Assembly: GCA_002803225.1 (NCBI GenBank)
Contig: NXFV01000706.1
Span: 1-30,527 of the forward strand
Length of the DNA stretch: 30,527 nucleotides
Direction of reading: 5' to 3'
Source of the DNA: Gamarada debralockiae
Taxonomy: Eukaryota > Ascomycota > Leotiomycetes > Helotiales > Hyphodiscaceae
Made by a program: the position numbers and the translations under genes. The notes beneath the pieces are model-generated. The model had not been told where the DNA came from. It saw only the letters and a list, made by a program, of their open reading frames with translations, and did no database searches. This document shows positions 11,482 to 22,602 of this stretch, one piece after another (the stretch's first letter is position 1; each line of letters opens with the position of its first letter).

Positions 11482-14089
11482 CAGCAATCCTGAACCAGTA
11501 GTCTTTGAGATATGTTAAGAGATACAAATAGGACTACGGTTGGTGGAGCGCTAATATTCAGGCTTCCATTCCCGACTTTGGGCCACCTTGGCCTGCCGCT
11601 ATTCTCGACGTCGAGTAATTCAAATACAGTATGACAAATCACCGTACACGTGATGAGTCTGACATGCATTTCCGCCCCGTTTTATTCCTTTATTTGTACC
11701 TCATCGCCACAAGACTTTACACTTGTAGCCTTTTACAAGTACGGAGTACAGGAACTCTAACCATCTATCTCATCTAACACATCACACCACAACTGCCCCC
11801 CTTTATCTTACACAGCAATCTCCTCCATCGCGTGTCTCCCATGCAGAGACTACGCCGCTCAGACCACGTACGGCTCGACTCGCACAAACCCATGCTCGCC
11901 CATTAAAGTTTTGGGAGCGGAAATTGGGTGTCCTGCCCTCTCCTGATTCGTTCCAGCCACAGATCTGTAAAAATAACCCTGAATTTCCCTTTTAAATTTT
12001 GCTCGGAGCTTGGGGAAGGTGATTGGTTTAAGAAAGGGGTTTTGATTAGTGTCGGATGAGTGTGGGAGGAGAATTGTGAAAGAAAAGGCTGCTGGTTCTG
12101 CTTGCATAAAAATAAAGTGTAAGCGGACTAAGTTTAGTGCGGGTTTATGCATGCATTGTCAGATTTCGGAGGCCGAAACCCACGCCGCACTTCAAACTTC
12201 GCGAACGGAGCTTTCTTTGCGCCGAAAATTGAATAAAAAATTTTCTTTTTTGAAGACGCTACAAGGGTAAAATTTGAATGATATGGGGCTTTCTCATTTC
12301 GTTTAGGAGGAGCTGGTAATCTTTTATGGTTAGTTTTAAGGTTGAATTTTCACTGGCAGACGAGGAGGGAAATTGCTCGTGTGATGTCTTGGGATTTGGA
12401 GCTTTGGCGTGGTATTTGGTGAGGTGGTGTGGATGGTTGTGGTAAGATCCGCGGTGTAGATTTGATAACCTTGATTGAGGCTCCCAGGGGGTAATTCCTC
12501 CTTTTCAGTTGCTAAGGTCAAGGCTTCAGCCACGGAACTTTTGAAGAGAAGTCAATGTCGTCATCCTCTGCGAGGTGGAGAATTTTTTGCTTTCCCCAGT
12601 CGAAAATACTGGCACCAAAACTGCTTACTGACATCAGAGGCACTTCTTGTCGAAGGTCCGCATCTGCTGGCGGCTGGCTTGCTGTTCGCCCAATCAAAGC
12701 CCATGATTCGATATTTAAGATTTTGCTGAGTGGGCTGATGCATTTACACGTATATCGCAAGTTTGAATGAAATACCGTATTTCGAAACCGATGTGAAGGA
12801 GGCACAATTGGTGGGGTTGTTTCAAGCTTAAGATGTCAGCCTCCTTCCGCTGCGTATTTCGTACAGAATGCTCAATATGGAAACATGTATGCGAGAGCAC
12901 GGCGAGTAGGAGCACTGCTTGCTCAGCCTTGCGATGTTTTGCGATCCTTCAACCGGTGGAGAGTTATGTAAAGAATCGTGACGTTGAGGACAGTGCACTC
13001 ACAGGCTCGCCGCTGCTGCGGTATAATACAGTACAAGGGGCCTCCAGGTTCTGAAGCGTGTGGCTGAGAGGATCATACAAGTCGACGCGGCCTGCGGCTT
13101 ACACACAGCAAAAGCAAGAAAGGGATGAGAACGTTTCTTAGATGACGACTACTATTCGAGATCCAAACTCCAGAGCGTTGCAGGTTTGAGGATCCTCCGC
13201 TTTTTATGTCTGTGAGGTTGTCTTCACCAAGCAATTGCTCTAGAAATGTAGGGCTGTTAAATACGTCTTTGCGTCGCACGTATCACGTAAGATACCAGCT
13301 TTGGGGCTCTCCTTCGCACTCGGGATCAATCTCAGCCAGTCGTTCTCTATTAATTCCCCTTCCGGATCGCGGATCTGAATTCGGTCACCACTGCCTTCTG
13401 TATCTGCCTCCGCGCGAAAGGTTGAGAGATCCCCTTCTGCGTTATGATCAAGGGAAGGAAATTATTTGGGAGCGGATTTTTACAGGGGTGGGGCTGAAAT
13501 TACCAGTGCTTTGTTTAAACGAAAACCCCCCATGCAGAAATATATGATTATTCAGATGAATTGGTGCCAGCTCCCTTACGATTATTGTGTGATTTTTGAG
13601 AGGTCTGTGGACGCTGAACTCTGGGGGTCAATGAGGGGAACAATCTAGTCCATGTAGACTTTGCGAGTTCATAGAAATATCTCTTAAAACATAATTATCT
13701 CCAAATCTTCTTTGTAAATCAGCCCGCCAAGGGCTATCCTGTCGTACTCGGATCGGGCTTCGGTTAGTAAGGATTCGGAAAGTGTGGCTGGGTTCAAGTG
13801 GTTGCAATTTTAACCCAAAATGCCAAGACCTCTAGCTACTCGCTGCGAAATCCAACATCACAATCCCCGAACTATCCGCTTCACTTCCTTCCCACACTTT
13901 ACCAACCCTCTCTCCTCTTCCATCCTTTCAATACAATATCGACTTCATGTGCAGATCATAGCCATCCCTCGATACTTCATACCCAGCATATATCGTCTCC
14001 TCCCTCTCTCTCGCGCATCCGCCAAACCCTTGAAACACCAATCCCGTCTTGCGAGTCGTGAGAGAGCTGACCCGGATTCAACGACCGCC
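11482..14089. other. Long intergenic region, including probable AUR1 promoter and leader
   Basis: About 2.6 kb without a recognisable gene. It should hold the HET 3' end and the AUR1 promoter and leader. A CACGTG palindrome sits at 11647-11652. The AUR1 reading frame is open back to an ATG at 13820, giving a possible 90-residue Arg-rich extension that I do not accept as coding. Many short ORFs on both strands look random. Confidence 0.5.
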
Positions 14090-15525
14090 ATGTCGAAACC
14101 CAATTACTACGCGTCAACGTCCCCAAATCCCTTTACGAAAGCAAAGATGCCCTTCTCATGGCCCTCGATACCGAATCCTATCTCAAGGCGAGTGCGAAGG
14201 CGGTTACGGTCGAAGTTCCGCTCTGCACAATCACCCGCGTCATCTATCGCCTCCATCGAAACCTCATTCAACCCCTCAGACACCATTCGAGCTTTAAGAA
14301 CACACAGATGGTCGTATTACGATGGACAATATTTAATATTGATCATTCTTGCCATTTTCTCGCTCTCCATCAGTCAAGCACCTGGACCCTTGGTAAAGAC
14401 TGGCGCTGCGTCGTTACTCATACTTGCACTGCTCGTCCCAGTCACCAGACAATTCTTCCTACCAGTCCTCCCGATTTTTACCTGGTTACTCTTCTTCTTC
14501 AATGCTCGGTATGTTCATTTTCATGATACTCGATATTTCGGTGTTCGGCACACTCTGGGCAATGATCGACGACCCTTAAAATGCAGATCTTCCGGTGTCA
14601 AATTGCTAACTTTCACGATAGCTTCATACCAGCTGAATACAGGCCACATATCTGGGTCAAGGTTCTCCCCGCCCTCGAAAACATCTTTTACGGAGCCAAT
14701 TTGAGTAATATTCTCTCCGCACATCAACATGTCGTACTCGATGTGCTAGCATGGTTACCATACGGTATTCTGCACTTTGGAGGACCATTTTTCTGGGCCG
14801 CTCTGATGTTCCTCTTTGGACCTCCTGGTACCGTACCAGTCTTTGCACGGACGTTCGGATACCTGAATATCATCGGTGTGGCCATCCAGCTGATATTCCC
14901 ATGCTCGCCCCCATGGTACGAGAACAAATTCGGCCTGGCGCCAGCAAATTACGGAATGGAAGGCTCACCTGCAGGACTTGCTCGCATCGATATGCTTCTT
15001 GGCATTGATATGTACACAACGAATTTCACCGCATCGCCCTTAGTGTTTGGAGCCTTCCCATCCCTGCATTCTGGAAATGCAGTTTTGGAGGCCCTTTTCA
15101 TGAGCCACGTTTTCCCGAAACTCCGACCTGTGGTTATCGCATACGCTATGTGGATGTGGTGGGCAACGATGTACTTGTCTCACCACTATGCAGTGGATTT
15201 GGTAGGAGGTGGATTTCTGGCCGCAATCGCTTTCTACATTGCAAAGACGAATTTCTTGCCAAGAGTGCAGATGGACAAGATGTTCCGCTGGGACTATGAT
15301 TACGTTGAGAGGGGAGATGCGCCACAGGGGGGATATGAATATGGACTTACGGTTCTCGATAACGATTTCCGCCATGACAGCAGCGATGAGTGGACGATTG
15401 GATCTTCATCTTCCATCTCCTCTGGCTCAAGAAGCCCAGTTGACGAGAGCCAATCATCCTGGGAAGGCGAAACTCTAGCATCACAAGCATCAGACAGCGA
15501 ACTCAGCGAAGTCATTGTCCGGTGA
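14090..15525 (+). CDS. AUR1: AUR1, inositol phosphorylceramide synthase, two exons
   Basis: Golgi membrane enzyme that moves phosphoinositol from phosphatidylinositol to (phyto)ceramide, making IPC and diacylglycerol; it is the target of aureobasidin A. Exon 1 is 14090-14508 and exon 2 is 14622-15525. The 113-nt intron (14509-14621) has a GTATGT donor, GCTAAC branch site and TAG acceptor, and rejoins FFNAR|FIPAEYRPHIWVKVLPALEN. The product is 440 aa (yeast 401). Several hydrophobic helices begin at about residue 82. The lipid-phosphatase-type motifs are SLHSGN at about 286-291 and SHHYAVDL at about 326-333. The two histidines are 39 residues apart, as in yeast (H255, H294), and the Asp follows. 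The C-terminus is Ser/acid-rich and cytosolic by analogy. The start at 14090 is preferred because of its CCGCCATG context and MSKPNYYAS opening; the in-frame ATG at 13820 is probably leader. Confidence 0.95.
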
Positions 15526-18086
15526 TATCTCTACCTAACAGAAATTCCGAAATCCATACTCCCGACTCGACGACGACCCCCGTCGATATCTCCACATCAT
15601 GATTTTACGGAACCATCATGTTACGGCGTTTAGCATATGAGCGACATTGCGCTTAATTCCTCCTCGAAGTTTAACCCTCTGGACACTCTTCCTCCGTTGT
15701 ACATATACCTCTCCCGCAGTCCCAACCGTCCAGAGACGAATTTCGAGGAGCCTTTGAAATACATATTAATGATAATACTTGCCACGACCATCGATTCGAT
15801 CATTCCCAATTCCCTCTCCCGCCCAGCAGCCTCGGAGCACAGGGGAAACCCGAGAATTCGACAATCAACGGCACTTTCGATTCTACATTCGCTTCTTTCT
15901 CCCCTACCCATTTTGGTATCGGGATGAACATTTTTTGTTGTACGCTGTGTGAATAAAATACTACGATCGCTAGAGTAACCGCCAACGCTTTTCAAGAGAG
16001 GGAAAGGTTGTGCTGGGCTCGCTATGTGTATGCTTCTTTTGGCCTTGGCGTCAAATCAGACTTTCGCTGAATATAGATTTGGGTCGGGTTGGGTGTTTAT
16101 TTGGGTAGGGCTTGGTGTTGTGGATGACGGGCATGATAGGCATTTAGATGATGGGACTGTCGTTATAGACTCCACTTGTTTGTTGGGCACACGAGGGGAA
16201 CTGGGAGGGAGGAGCAGGAGAAAGGCTACGGGAGGGGATGTAGTCTGAATAGTTGGAATAATGGAGAGTTGAACAAGGCGCTTGATATCCCTTTGCATGT
16301 GATGAAGAGATTCTGTTTAGTGCCGAATTGCTCGGGTTGATTGAACGATTGAGGGATTTAGTTGTATACTCCATGTGCATGTGGTGGTGATTCCAGCCAG
16401 TGCTGAATCGCTCAGATTGATTGAACAATTGAAGGATCTACTTTTCCTTCTACAAATACGGAAGCAAACACCTCCCTAGTCTTCTGCCCGACAGCCAATC
16501 GTCACCAACTGGGAACCTAATCATGCCCTCTGCTTGTTCAACGATACAGGCACGACGTGACAGGTCGAACGCTGAGCTGTGGTGAACTTCACTTCTTGAT
16601 TTACCAAGAGAGGACTACCTCGTACAAGAAGCTTGGGGTAAGTGATCGGGAAGGGGAGTGCACGGATAGGAGTCTCGCGAGTCGCGACTGACAAGTATCT
16701 CGACAAGGACAATGGTCTCGACAATGAGCAGATATTGCGAAGCTCAAGACACGTTTCAACGTTCGCTTATTGCCCTGGGTATATATCTAGACATGCACTG
16801 CCGATAACAAAATAATGATATGGGTAGACGTATGTGAGGAGGTCATTGGTGACTACTTTCCTTTGCCTCTCAAACCCTTCCACTGTGCTTTTAAAAGACA
16901 AACCTCCCTCCATGTAAAGGAAGTTTTTATTCACTCAGGCTATCTACCGTTGATCTCATATCGTATAAAAGCAGGCTTTTCCGTGAATAGCTAACTTTGC
17001 TACCTGAAAGGGATCTTCTGCGGACTTTGTATAGAATAAAAGCAGTGCCTTTGCTAATTCCGTACGATTTCCATAGCAAAATCAACAAGGGTGGGCATCG
17101 GCTGAGAACCGGGGAGCATCAGGAACCCATACTGCCACCATGTCAGTTGGGCGGGAAAGGACTCGATTGATTTCTAAAAAGGTAGGAGGGGGGACAACCC
17201 CTCTTATGTTACAGTAAGACGCAAATACAAGCTATACTAAATACGGTAGGGATCGGCATTCCAACCAACACACCACAAGCCGCCGCCGCATGCACATTCT
17301 TTTAACTTTGTACATTTGGAAATATTTATAAATTGTGGGATTTCCTCGCTGCGGACCTGAGATACTATGAACAGACGTCAAGGATAATAATTTCTCTAAT
17401 GGTATTATCCTCGAAACTGGCGATGCTGTCGCTACGGACAACACTATCGACAACGACAAGCCCCAAAGAGAAGAGAGGAGACACTCAATTACTATCTCTG
17501 AGAGTACAAGATGCAAGACATTCTCTATAATAAACGACTTCTGAAGCGTTCTCTCCCTTGCAATCGCGGACTCGAGGATCTTGAATGCGATACAGGCTCA
17601 CTGAGTCTACCGCGACCACGCTTTACAGTGGGTTTGGAGAGAGCACGGTAAATGGATTGGATGGGGCTGGTGAATTAGGTCAATCGTTCGAAAAGAATAA
17701 GCGATTGAGAAATCAAGGTTTGAAGGACTTTCAAGGGGCACATGGATAATGCTGAAATGTAAGTTCGTTCATTGTTCATGGCCTTAGCCTGTCCGCATAT
17801 CCATCCCATATCCTTCTATAAAGCCATGACTTCATTCGATGCATGATCATCCTCCCTCATCCATAAGCAACCTATCCTGTATCCCTTCCCGCATCCAGAA
17901 ACAACCAACTAGCCAGCCCGCAGGATGGCCAGACATAAAAGCAACGCAGGGAAGAGCTTATATCGTGATGAAATAGAGAAGCACGTATGTGCAGTAGTAG
18001 ACGCTCAAGAAACATCAGGCCAAAGTAAAAACTAGAAAAGCCAAGGGAATTTTTTGGAAATCATCATCCCCTCGCAGCACTTGCCA
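15526..18086. other. Intergenic between convergent AUR1 and kinase genes
   Basis: About 2.5 kb between two 3' ends. It contains an 80-bp tandem duplication (16281-16440) and otherwise only short, unrecognised ORFs. An ATG in a strong GCCACC context at 17140 opens a reading frame of only 25 codons. Confidence 0.5.
16281..16440. repeat. Tandem duplication, two units of about 80 bp
   Basis: Two diverged copies with an 80-nt period. The 42-nt cores, 16319-16360 and 16399-16440, differ at 7 positions, all transitions. Similarity continues upstream through a shared TGCATGTG to about 16281 and 16361. At least four of the seven core differences sit at CpG in one copy and TpG or CpA in the other. Confidence 0.8.
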
Positions 18087-19478
18087 CTATCTGCCGGAAA
18101 TCTTCGCTGCTCCAGCACTCCATAAACCCTTCGTCGTCTCCGCGATCTTCCGCTTCTGAGCTTCGATTTGTGCCTCTGTTTGTCCTTGCCCTGATGTGCG
18201 CTCCACACCCCTCATATGAGTTTCTGCAAAGCCACCACCACTGCCATTTTTTGCCGTACTTGAACTGGCTCCTCCCATGCCATATCCAGAGTCTGAGGTG
18301 TCCATTTCCCCATCAGCTCCTAATCCCATTCCGCCAACTCCAGAATCATTGTTCGAATGCGGTGTTTGCAACGGCTTCGCTCCTTTCGCGGGATCATTCG
18401 ACACAATGCCATTCATCATGCCCCCCTGGCCTTCTCGTAACTTATTGATAGCTCTCACCGTATCGATAGCAGCATGCAGCGTTCTCCGAGCATTGAAGTT
18501 CTTCTTCACAACCGGTAGCAAATCACTACCCTTCCCATCCTTGCCATCCTTACCCGCTTGCTCGCCCGCTACGAAAGGATGGCTCAACGCCTCGTGGGCC
18601 GTCATACGTTGTGTTGGGTCGATCGTCAGACATCTCTTGATGAAATCCCTGGCACTCAAACTAACGCCCCTCCAGTATTCGATCGGCGTGAAGCTATAAT
18701 CTGCGATCAGGATGGCTTGCATTTCTTCCAAGTTTGAATCCCGGTCAAAGGGCGTGTAGCCGCATAGTAAGAAGTATGTGATGACACCAATGGCCCAGAT
18801 ATCGACTGGCTTGCCGTGTCCTGTCTTCTTGAAGATTTCGGGCGCCATGTATCCTGGTGTACCGCAGGTGGTGGTCAGGACGTGGAATTGCTCTTCGTCC
18901 ATGATACGCGAGAGACCGAAGTCAGCGATGAGTAAGTCGGCATTGTCTTCTGGGGTTCGGAAAAGAAGGTTTTCGGGCTTGAGATCGCGGTGCACGATGC
19001 CATGGTCGTGGAGATATGCTACGGCGGAGAGTGTTGCGCGGATCAAGTCTGCGGCGTCGGATTCATAGTAGGAGCCTTTGCGGCAGATGCGGTCGAAGAG
19101 CTCGCCGCCGAGGGCAAGGTCGGTAACGAGGTAGAGATTGTTGAGGGTTTCGAAGTAGTCGACGAGAGTGAGGATATTTTGGTGGCCCATAGATACGCGT
19201 TTTAGGACTGCGATTTCATTGCGGACCTGCGTTTGCGGGGTTAGCTATCTAGGCACGGTAAATGCAACGCACGGTTGGGGATCGAGGAGGGGTACCATGT
19301 GTTCTCTGCCAGCCATCAATCTCTTGTTGATGACCTTCGCGGCATAATAGCGACCAGTATCAATATGTACGCATTCCTTGACCACCGAGTATGAGCCTGC
19401 TCCCAGCGTCTTCCCCGTCTTGTAGCGACATGCTTGGACCTGGGGTTTGCCGCCGTCGGGTTGGTTGGAATAACTCAT
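18087..19478 (-). CDS. CMK1: Calcium/calmodulin-dependent protein kinase (cmkA type), two exons
   Basis: Ser/Thr kinase of the CaMK group, like Aspergillus nidulans cmkA, acting in calcium signalling and cell-cycle or stress responses. Exon 1 is 19478-19296 (61 residues) and exon 2 is 19226-18087. The 69-nt intron (19227-19295) has a GTACCC donor and a GCTAAC...GCAG end, joining GREHM|VRNEIAVLKRVS. Total 440 aa. The kinase domain starts with TLGAGSYSVVK (about 24-34). The ATP lysine lies in AAKVINK (near 48), the catalytic loop in HRDLKPEN (Asp about 142) and the metal site in DFGLSR (Asp about 163). The activation segment has LTTTCGTPGYMAPE, whose middle Thr (about 180) aligns with the CaMKK-phosphorylated Thr of CaMKI. 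A basic amphipathic stretch at about 297-326 (VVKKNFNARRTLHAAIDTVR) is the likely autoinhibitory and calmodulin-binding segment. The tail is Gly/Ser-rich. Upstream ORFs abut its start codon. Confidence 0.95.
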
Positions 19479-19803
19479 TGTGACTTGCTCATGCGGGGAT
19501 TGAGTTCTGTATGCGCGGATTCGTAGAGAGGCGAGGTCGGAGAAGATGTTGACAGGTGAAGGTCAGCAGCAGCAACAGAGCGATAAGAGCCCAAATGGCC
19601 GGGAAGGATTCAGTGCTGACAGATTCGATCTTGGACGTGATTAAGCGGGGGATGGAACAAGGCTGCAGGATGTTTATTTTCGGCGAGCGAGCAGCGCAGA
19701 TTGGGACAGTTGATCGAGACGTCCCAGGTGAATTTGAGCTTCTCCAAACTCTCACGATTTTGATACTCGACCGTTTGTTGTTGGATTTCTCTTCTCGGAT
19801 CAT
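19475..19803 (-). promoter_or_regulatory. Two chained upstream ORFs abutting the kinase start codon
   Basis: Read on the minus strand, an ATG at 19803 opens a 104-codon ORF ending in TGA at 19491-19489. That TGA overlaps, as ATGA, the ATG of a five-codon ORF (19492-19475). The TGA of this short ORF in turn overlaps, as ATGA, the kinase ATG (19478-19476). The long uORF has a hydrophobic run near its C-terminal third. If the transcript starts upstream of 19803, this arrangement should strongly limit or couple translation of the kinase. Whether the leader is transcribed or spliced is not shown by the sequence. Confidence 0.4.
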
Positions 19804-20691
19804 GTCAGCAGGATTCTCAGCCGCTCCAGCTGTCTATCTTTGGAGGAGTCTAGGCCTCGAGATCGCCATTGGTTCAACGACATGTGGAGACCGTCAAAGT
19901 ACCCGGGGGGGTGTCTCGCTTGTGGTCAAACCGCTTTGCTTCACTCCATTCTCGACTGGCTGTCGGCCCTCTGGGCCTCCCCCGCCCCCTTTTCTCTCCC
20001 GACAAGAGATCTCGTGTCCTCGAGTTGAGAAACGCGCCCAAGCCATTCTGAATCTTTCCCATTCTTCATACCTCATTGCTTGAACACTCATATCGGCTTT
20101 CGCCGCCTTCTTGAACTCTTTTCTCTCATACGGGGCATTAAGCTTTTTACCAGAACGGTCGCCAAGAACCATCCCACCGAGGCATATCCCAGTGCAGGAC
20201 CGCAGCATCATGCGATAGCCAAAACAATCAAGCCACAAGTTCTCCTCGCTCAAAACCCATTTCTGCTTTTGGGAGACAGCTCGTCAGATAAAGTTCTTTC
20301 TGTGGCTGAGACCCCTCACGTGATGCTCCACTTCTCAAAAGTCAATTCATTGCAGAGTCCGCGCGTCAATGCAAAAATAGCGTCCACTTTTCTCCTTTTT
20401 GCCTTTTTGCCAGTTTCATCACCTTAAGGTGTAATGCGGGTACTCGTCGGCGTGGCTCAGAGCCTCACTGAAAAGGGAAAAGAAATTGACAAGGGATGCG
20501 CGTCATAAGATGCGTTGACGTCTCTTTTTAAATCACAACATTCGCGTCCTCTATTTCCCTCTTGTTCTTTGCTCTCTTGTTGCGTTCCTACGTTCGTTTT
20601 CCAAGTGTTTTTGCTTCTGCGCCAAAGAGAGACGCAGGAAAGTTCTTCCGGTTATCATTTTGGGGAGAAGTTCTCCGCAGAAGAAAGAAAG
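19479..20691. promoter_or_regulatory. Divergent promoter region of the kinase and the membrane-protein gene
   Basis: About 1.2 kb between outward-facing start codons. A CACGTG palindrome (20317-20322), the core site of bHLH factors, lies about 370 nt upstream of the membrane-protein ATG. A plus-strand ORF of 175 codons at 19556-20083 resembles nothing known and overlaps the uORF region, so I treat it as chance. Confidence 0.45.
20317..20322. promoter_or_regulatory. CACGTG E-box candidate
   Basis: Perfect palindromic bHLH core in the divergent intergenic region. A second copy exists at 11647-11652. Six bases are expected by chance every few kilobases, so function is only possible. Confidence 0.25.
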
Positions 20692-21960
20692 ATGAACGCT
20701 GGTGGTCCAGGACAAGAAGGGCCAGGTGGGGCCGGATCCGGAGGTCAGAACAATGGCAATCAAGGCACCACCACTTCTTCCGCACAGAAACAACAAACTA
20801 CCCAAGCCACCACCAATGGCTTCATCACTACAACAGCAAACCCTCAAACTCAGACTACAACACCCGCACAATCACCAACCTCCACGTCGACATCCTCATC
20901 ATCCTCCTCCTCTAGCAACCCAAAGACCGCAATAATAGGGGGTATAATCGGCGGCATCGCAGGTCTCCTCCTCATCGCCCTCCTGGCAATATGGCTTCTC
21001 AACCGCAGACAAAAGAAACGCATCGCCGAGAAACGCGGAATCGCCGAGCCTGTCACCTACGCCAATCTGAATGACTCCTTCACCGGCGTTCCCTTCGGAC
21101 ATTCCCCTCGCAGCAGCCAACATGATAGTCTCCTCGTACCACCGCCATTATTCACGCCCGGCACAGGCCCTTCTACCCCTGGCCAAACCGGTGTAGGAAT
21201 CCGCGGTGGAGAAGGTCACGATGCAGCGACAGATGTGGAGAGAAACAGCGGCGATTATTTCCTGCCTAATTACGCTGAGAGTCAATCTCGTATGCCAGTT
21301 GGTGGCGCGAGATCACTGGGACGATTGAATACTACGCACACTGGATCAGGATCAGAAGCTACCGTCTCACCAATGAGCGTAAGACATCCGGCCGGCACGC
21401 CAACGACTGGTATCTCGCCACAGACTACGGGTGGTGAGATTCCATTTATGATGCCTCAACATACGAGGGATACAGGTATTTCGCCGCAGAGTACAGGTGG
21501 TGAAATTCCTCTTATGATGCCGCAACACGCGAGGGATACGATGGGCTTCCCGGTCGACGGCTCGGATATTGGGCTACATCGCACCTCGACGCCTGGCCTT
21601 CCTATCGTTGCGCCTGTTCCAAGGCATCCGTTGGTGCAGCAAGATTCGTTAGAGAGGGTTGTGAGGGGGGGTATGATGAATGCGACGCCAGAATTACAGG
21701 ATGTAAATCTGTTGGGCCCACGAAATGGCCCAGCGGGAAGGGTGCTGAGTCAGGAGTTGATGAGGGAGAGTCCTGTGCTGGGGCAGATGAACCCGGTGAG
21801 GATGCAGGGCGCAGCAGCATCAGGCAATCTGAATGGAGGCGTGCAAAGGTTCGAGAGCCAACGGACTGTGAGTTCGGTGAGCAGTATGGGCATCAGTATT
21901 ATCAGTGATACGGAGCTAGAAAGGTTAGGCGTTGGATCGAGGGGACGGCCTCTCACATGA
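20692..21960 (+). CDS. Single-pass membrane protein with Ser/Thr-rich ectodomain
   Basis: Predicted 422-aa protein of the fungal Mid2/SKG6-like architecture; I know no specific function. Residues 1-80 are Gly, Gln, Thr and Ser rich, including a poly-Ser tract, with no signal peptide. One strong transmembrane helix follows at about 83-105 (IIGGIIGGIAGLLLIALLAI), with a basic stop-transfer segment NRRQKKR on its C-terminal side. The remaining 310 residues are disordered, Pro/Gly/Ser-rich and probably cytosolic. They hold two adjacent copies of a 22-residue unit (about residues 239-282). The start at 20692 is the first ATG in the frame; the 59 codons upstream contain no ATG in frame. Proteins of this build often sense or mark the cell wall, but that is analogy. 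It is divergent from the kinase gene. Confidence 0.72.
   Translation: MNAGGPGQEGPGGAGSGGQNNGNQGTTTSSAQKQQTTQATTNGFITTTANPQTQTTTPAQSPTSTSTSSSSSSSSNPKTAIIGGIIGGIAGLLLIALLAIWLLNRRQKKRIAEKRGIAEPVTYANLNDSFTGVPFGHSPRSSQHDSLLVPPPLFTPGTGPSTPGQTGVGIRGGEGHDAATDVERNSGDYFLPNYAESQSRMPVGGARSLGRLNTTHTGSGSEATVSPMSVRHPAGTPTTGISPQTTGGEIPFMMPQHTRDTGISPQSTGGEIPLMMPQHARDTMGFPVDGSDIGLHRTSTPGLPIVAPVPRHPLVQQDSLERVVRGGMMNATPELQDVNLLGPRNGPAGRVLSQELMRESPVLGQMNPVRMQGAAASGNLNGGVQRFESQRTVSSVSSMGISIISDTELERLGVGSRGRPLT
21406..21537 (+). repeat. Two tandem 66-bp coding repeats
   Basis: The units 21406-21471 and 21472-21537 each encode 22 residues with the shared core GGEIP(F/L)MMPQH. They differ mainly at silent or conservative positions, so the duplication is in frame and partly diverged. 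Confidence 0.88.
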
Positions 21961-22370
21961 GAAGGGAGTGTAAAAGTTGGGATGGGATGTGAAAAAAGGG
22001 AAGTGAGAAAATATACCCGGATCTGTATCACTTAAAATTGGCGTTTGGATTTCGAATGCAAGGACCATAAAATTTCACGAATACCACATATATCCCCAGT
22101 TCCATTTCATTCTCAAACAGAAATGCTACAAATCTCTTTGACACAGGATCACTATCCACTGTACCCAGAGCATGCAATTCCTTCGCAGTAGCATACAAAC
22201 TGCCCTGCTTGCCATTTCACGGCTACAAAAGCTCCACTATAATAAGAAATCTCACAACATCCATTGCCGCAAATGCAAGAAAGACAACAAAATCGCGAAT
22301 ATTTCTGCAAATCCTGTCGCTGATTGCCTTACAATATAATTTAGACATACCTCAAAACAGTACCGTCTCC

Positions 22371-22425
22371 AAAATTATATATATATAAAAAAAAAATTTT
22401 AAAAAAAAAATATATATATATATTT
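22371..22425. repeat. 55-bp pure A/T tract, near palindromic
   Basis: Fifty-five consecutive A/T bases: TA dinucleotide repeats on both sides of two A runs (ten each) separated by TTTT. The TA arms are self-complementary and could extrude. It lies about 410 bp after the membrane-protein stop codon. Confidence 0.85.
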
Positions 22426-22602
22426 CCTGCAGAAAGCCGAATGAAAATCCATGTCGACATGATACCCGTTGTCCAGTATTTACACACTCCTATCTGCGTT
22501 CAATTTCCACTGCCGAGACGTATCCAGCTTAACGATTAGTACAACCAAGTTCTCACAAATTTGCGAGCCTTTATGTGTTGTTTCGGCCTGATCTTGAAGC
22601 AG

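Noticed and set aside
11859..13648. Short ORFs on both strands between the HET gene and AUR1
   Set aside because: None exceeds 113 codons, none resembles a family, and they contradict each other in overlap.
14521..15515. Several minus-strand ORFs under AUR1
   Set aside because: Shadows of AUR1 exon 2 and its intron; composition follows the sense codons.
17140..17217. Small ORF with a strong GCCACCATG start and a possible GTAGGA donor after 14 codons
   Set aside because: Only 25 codons, no acceptor giving a sensible second exon, no similarity to a known protein.
19556..20083. 175-codon plus-strand ORF in the kinase upstream region
   Set aside because: No family resemblance, no supporting splice sites, and it overlaps the kinase uORFs on the other strand; likely chance.
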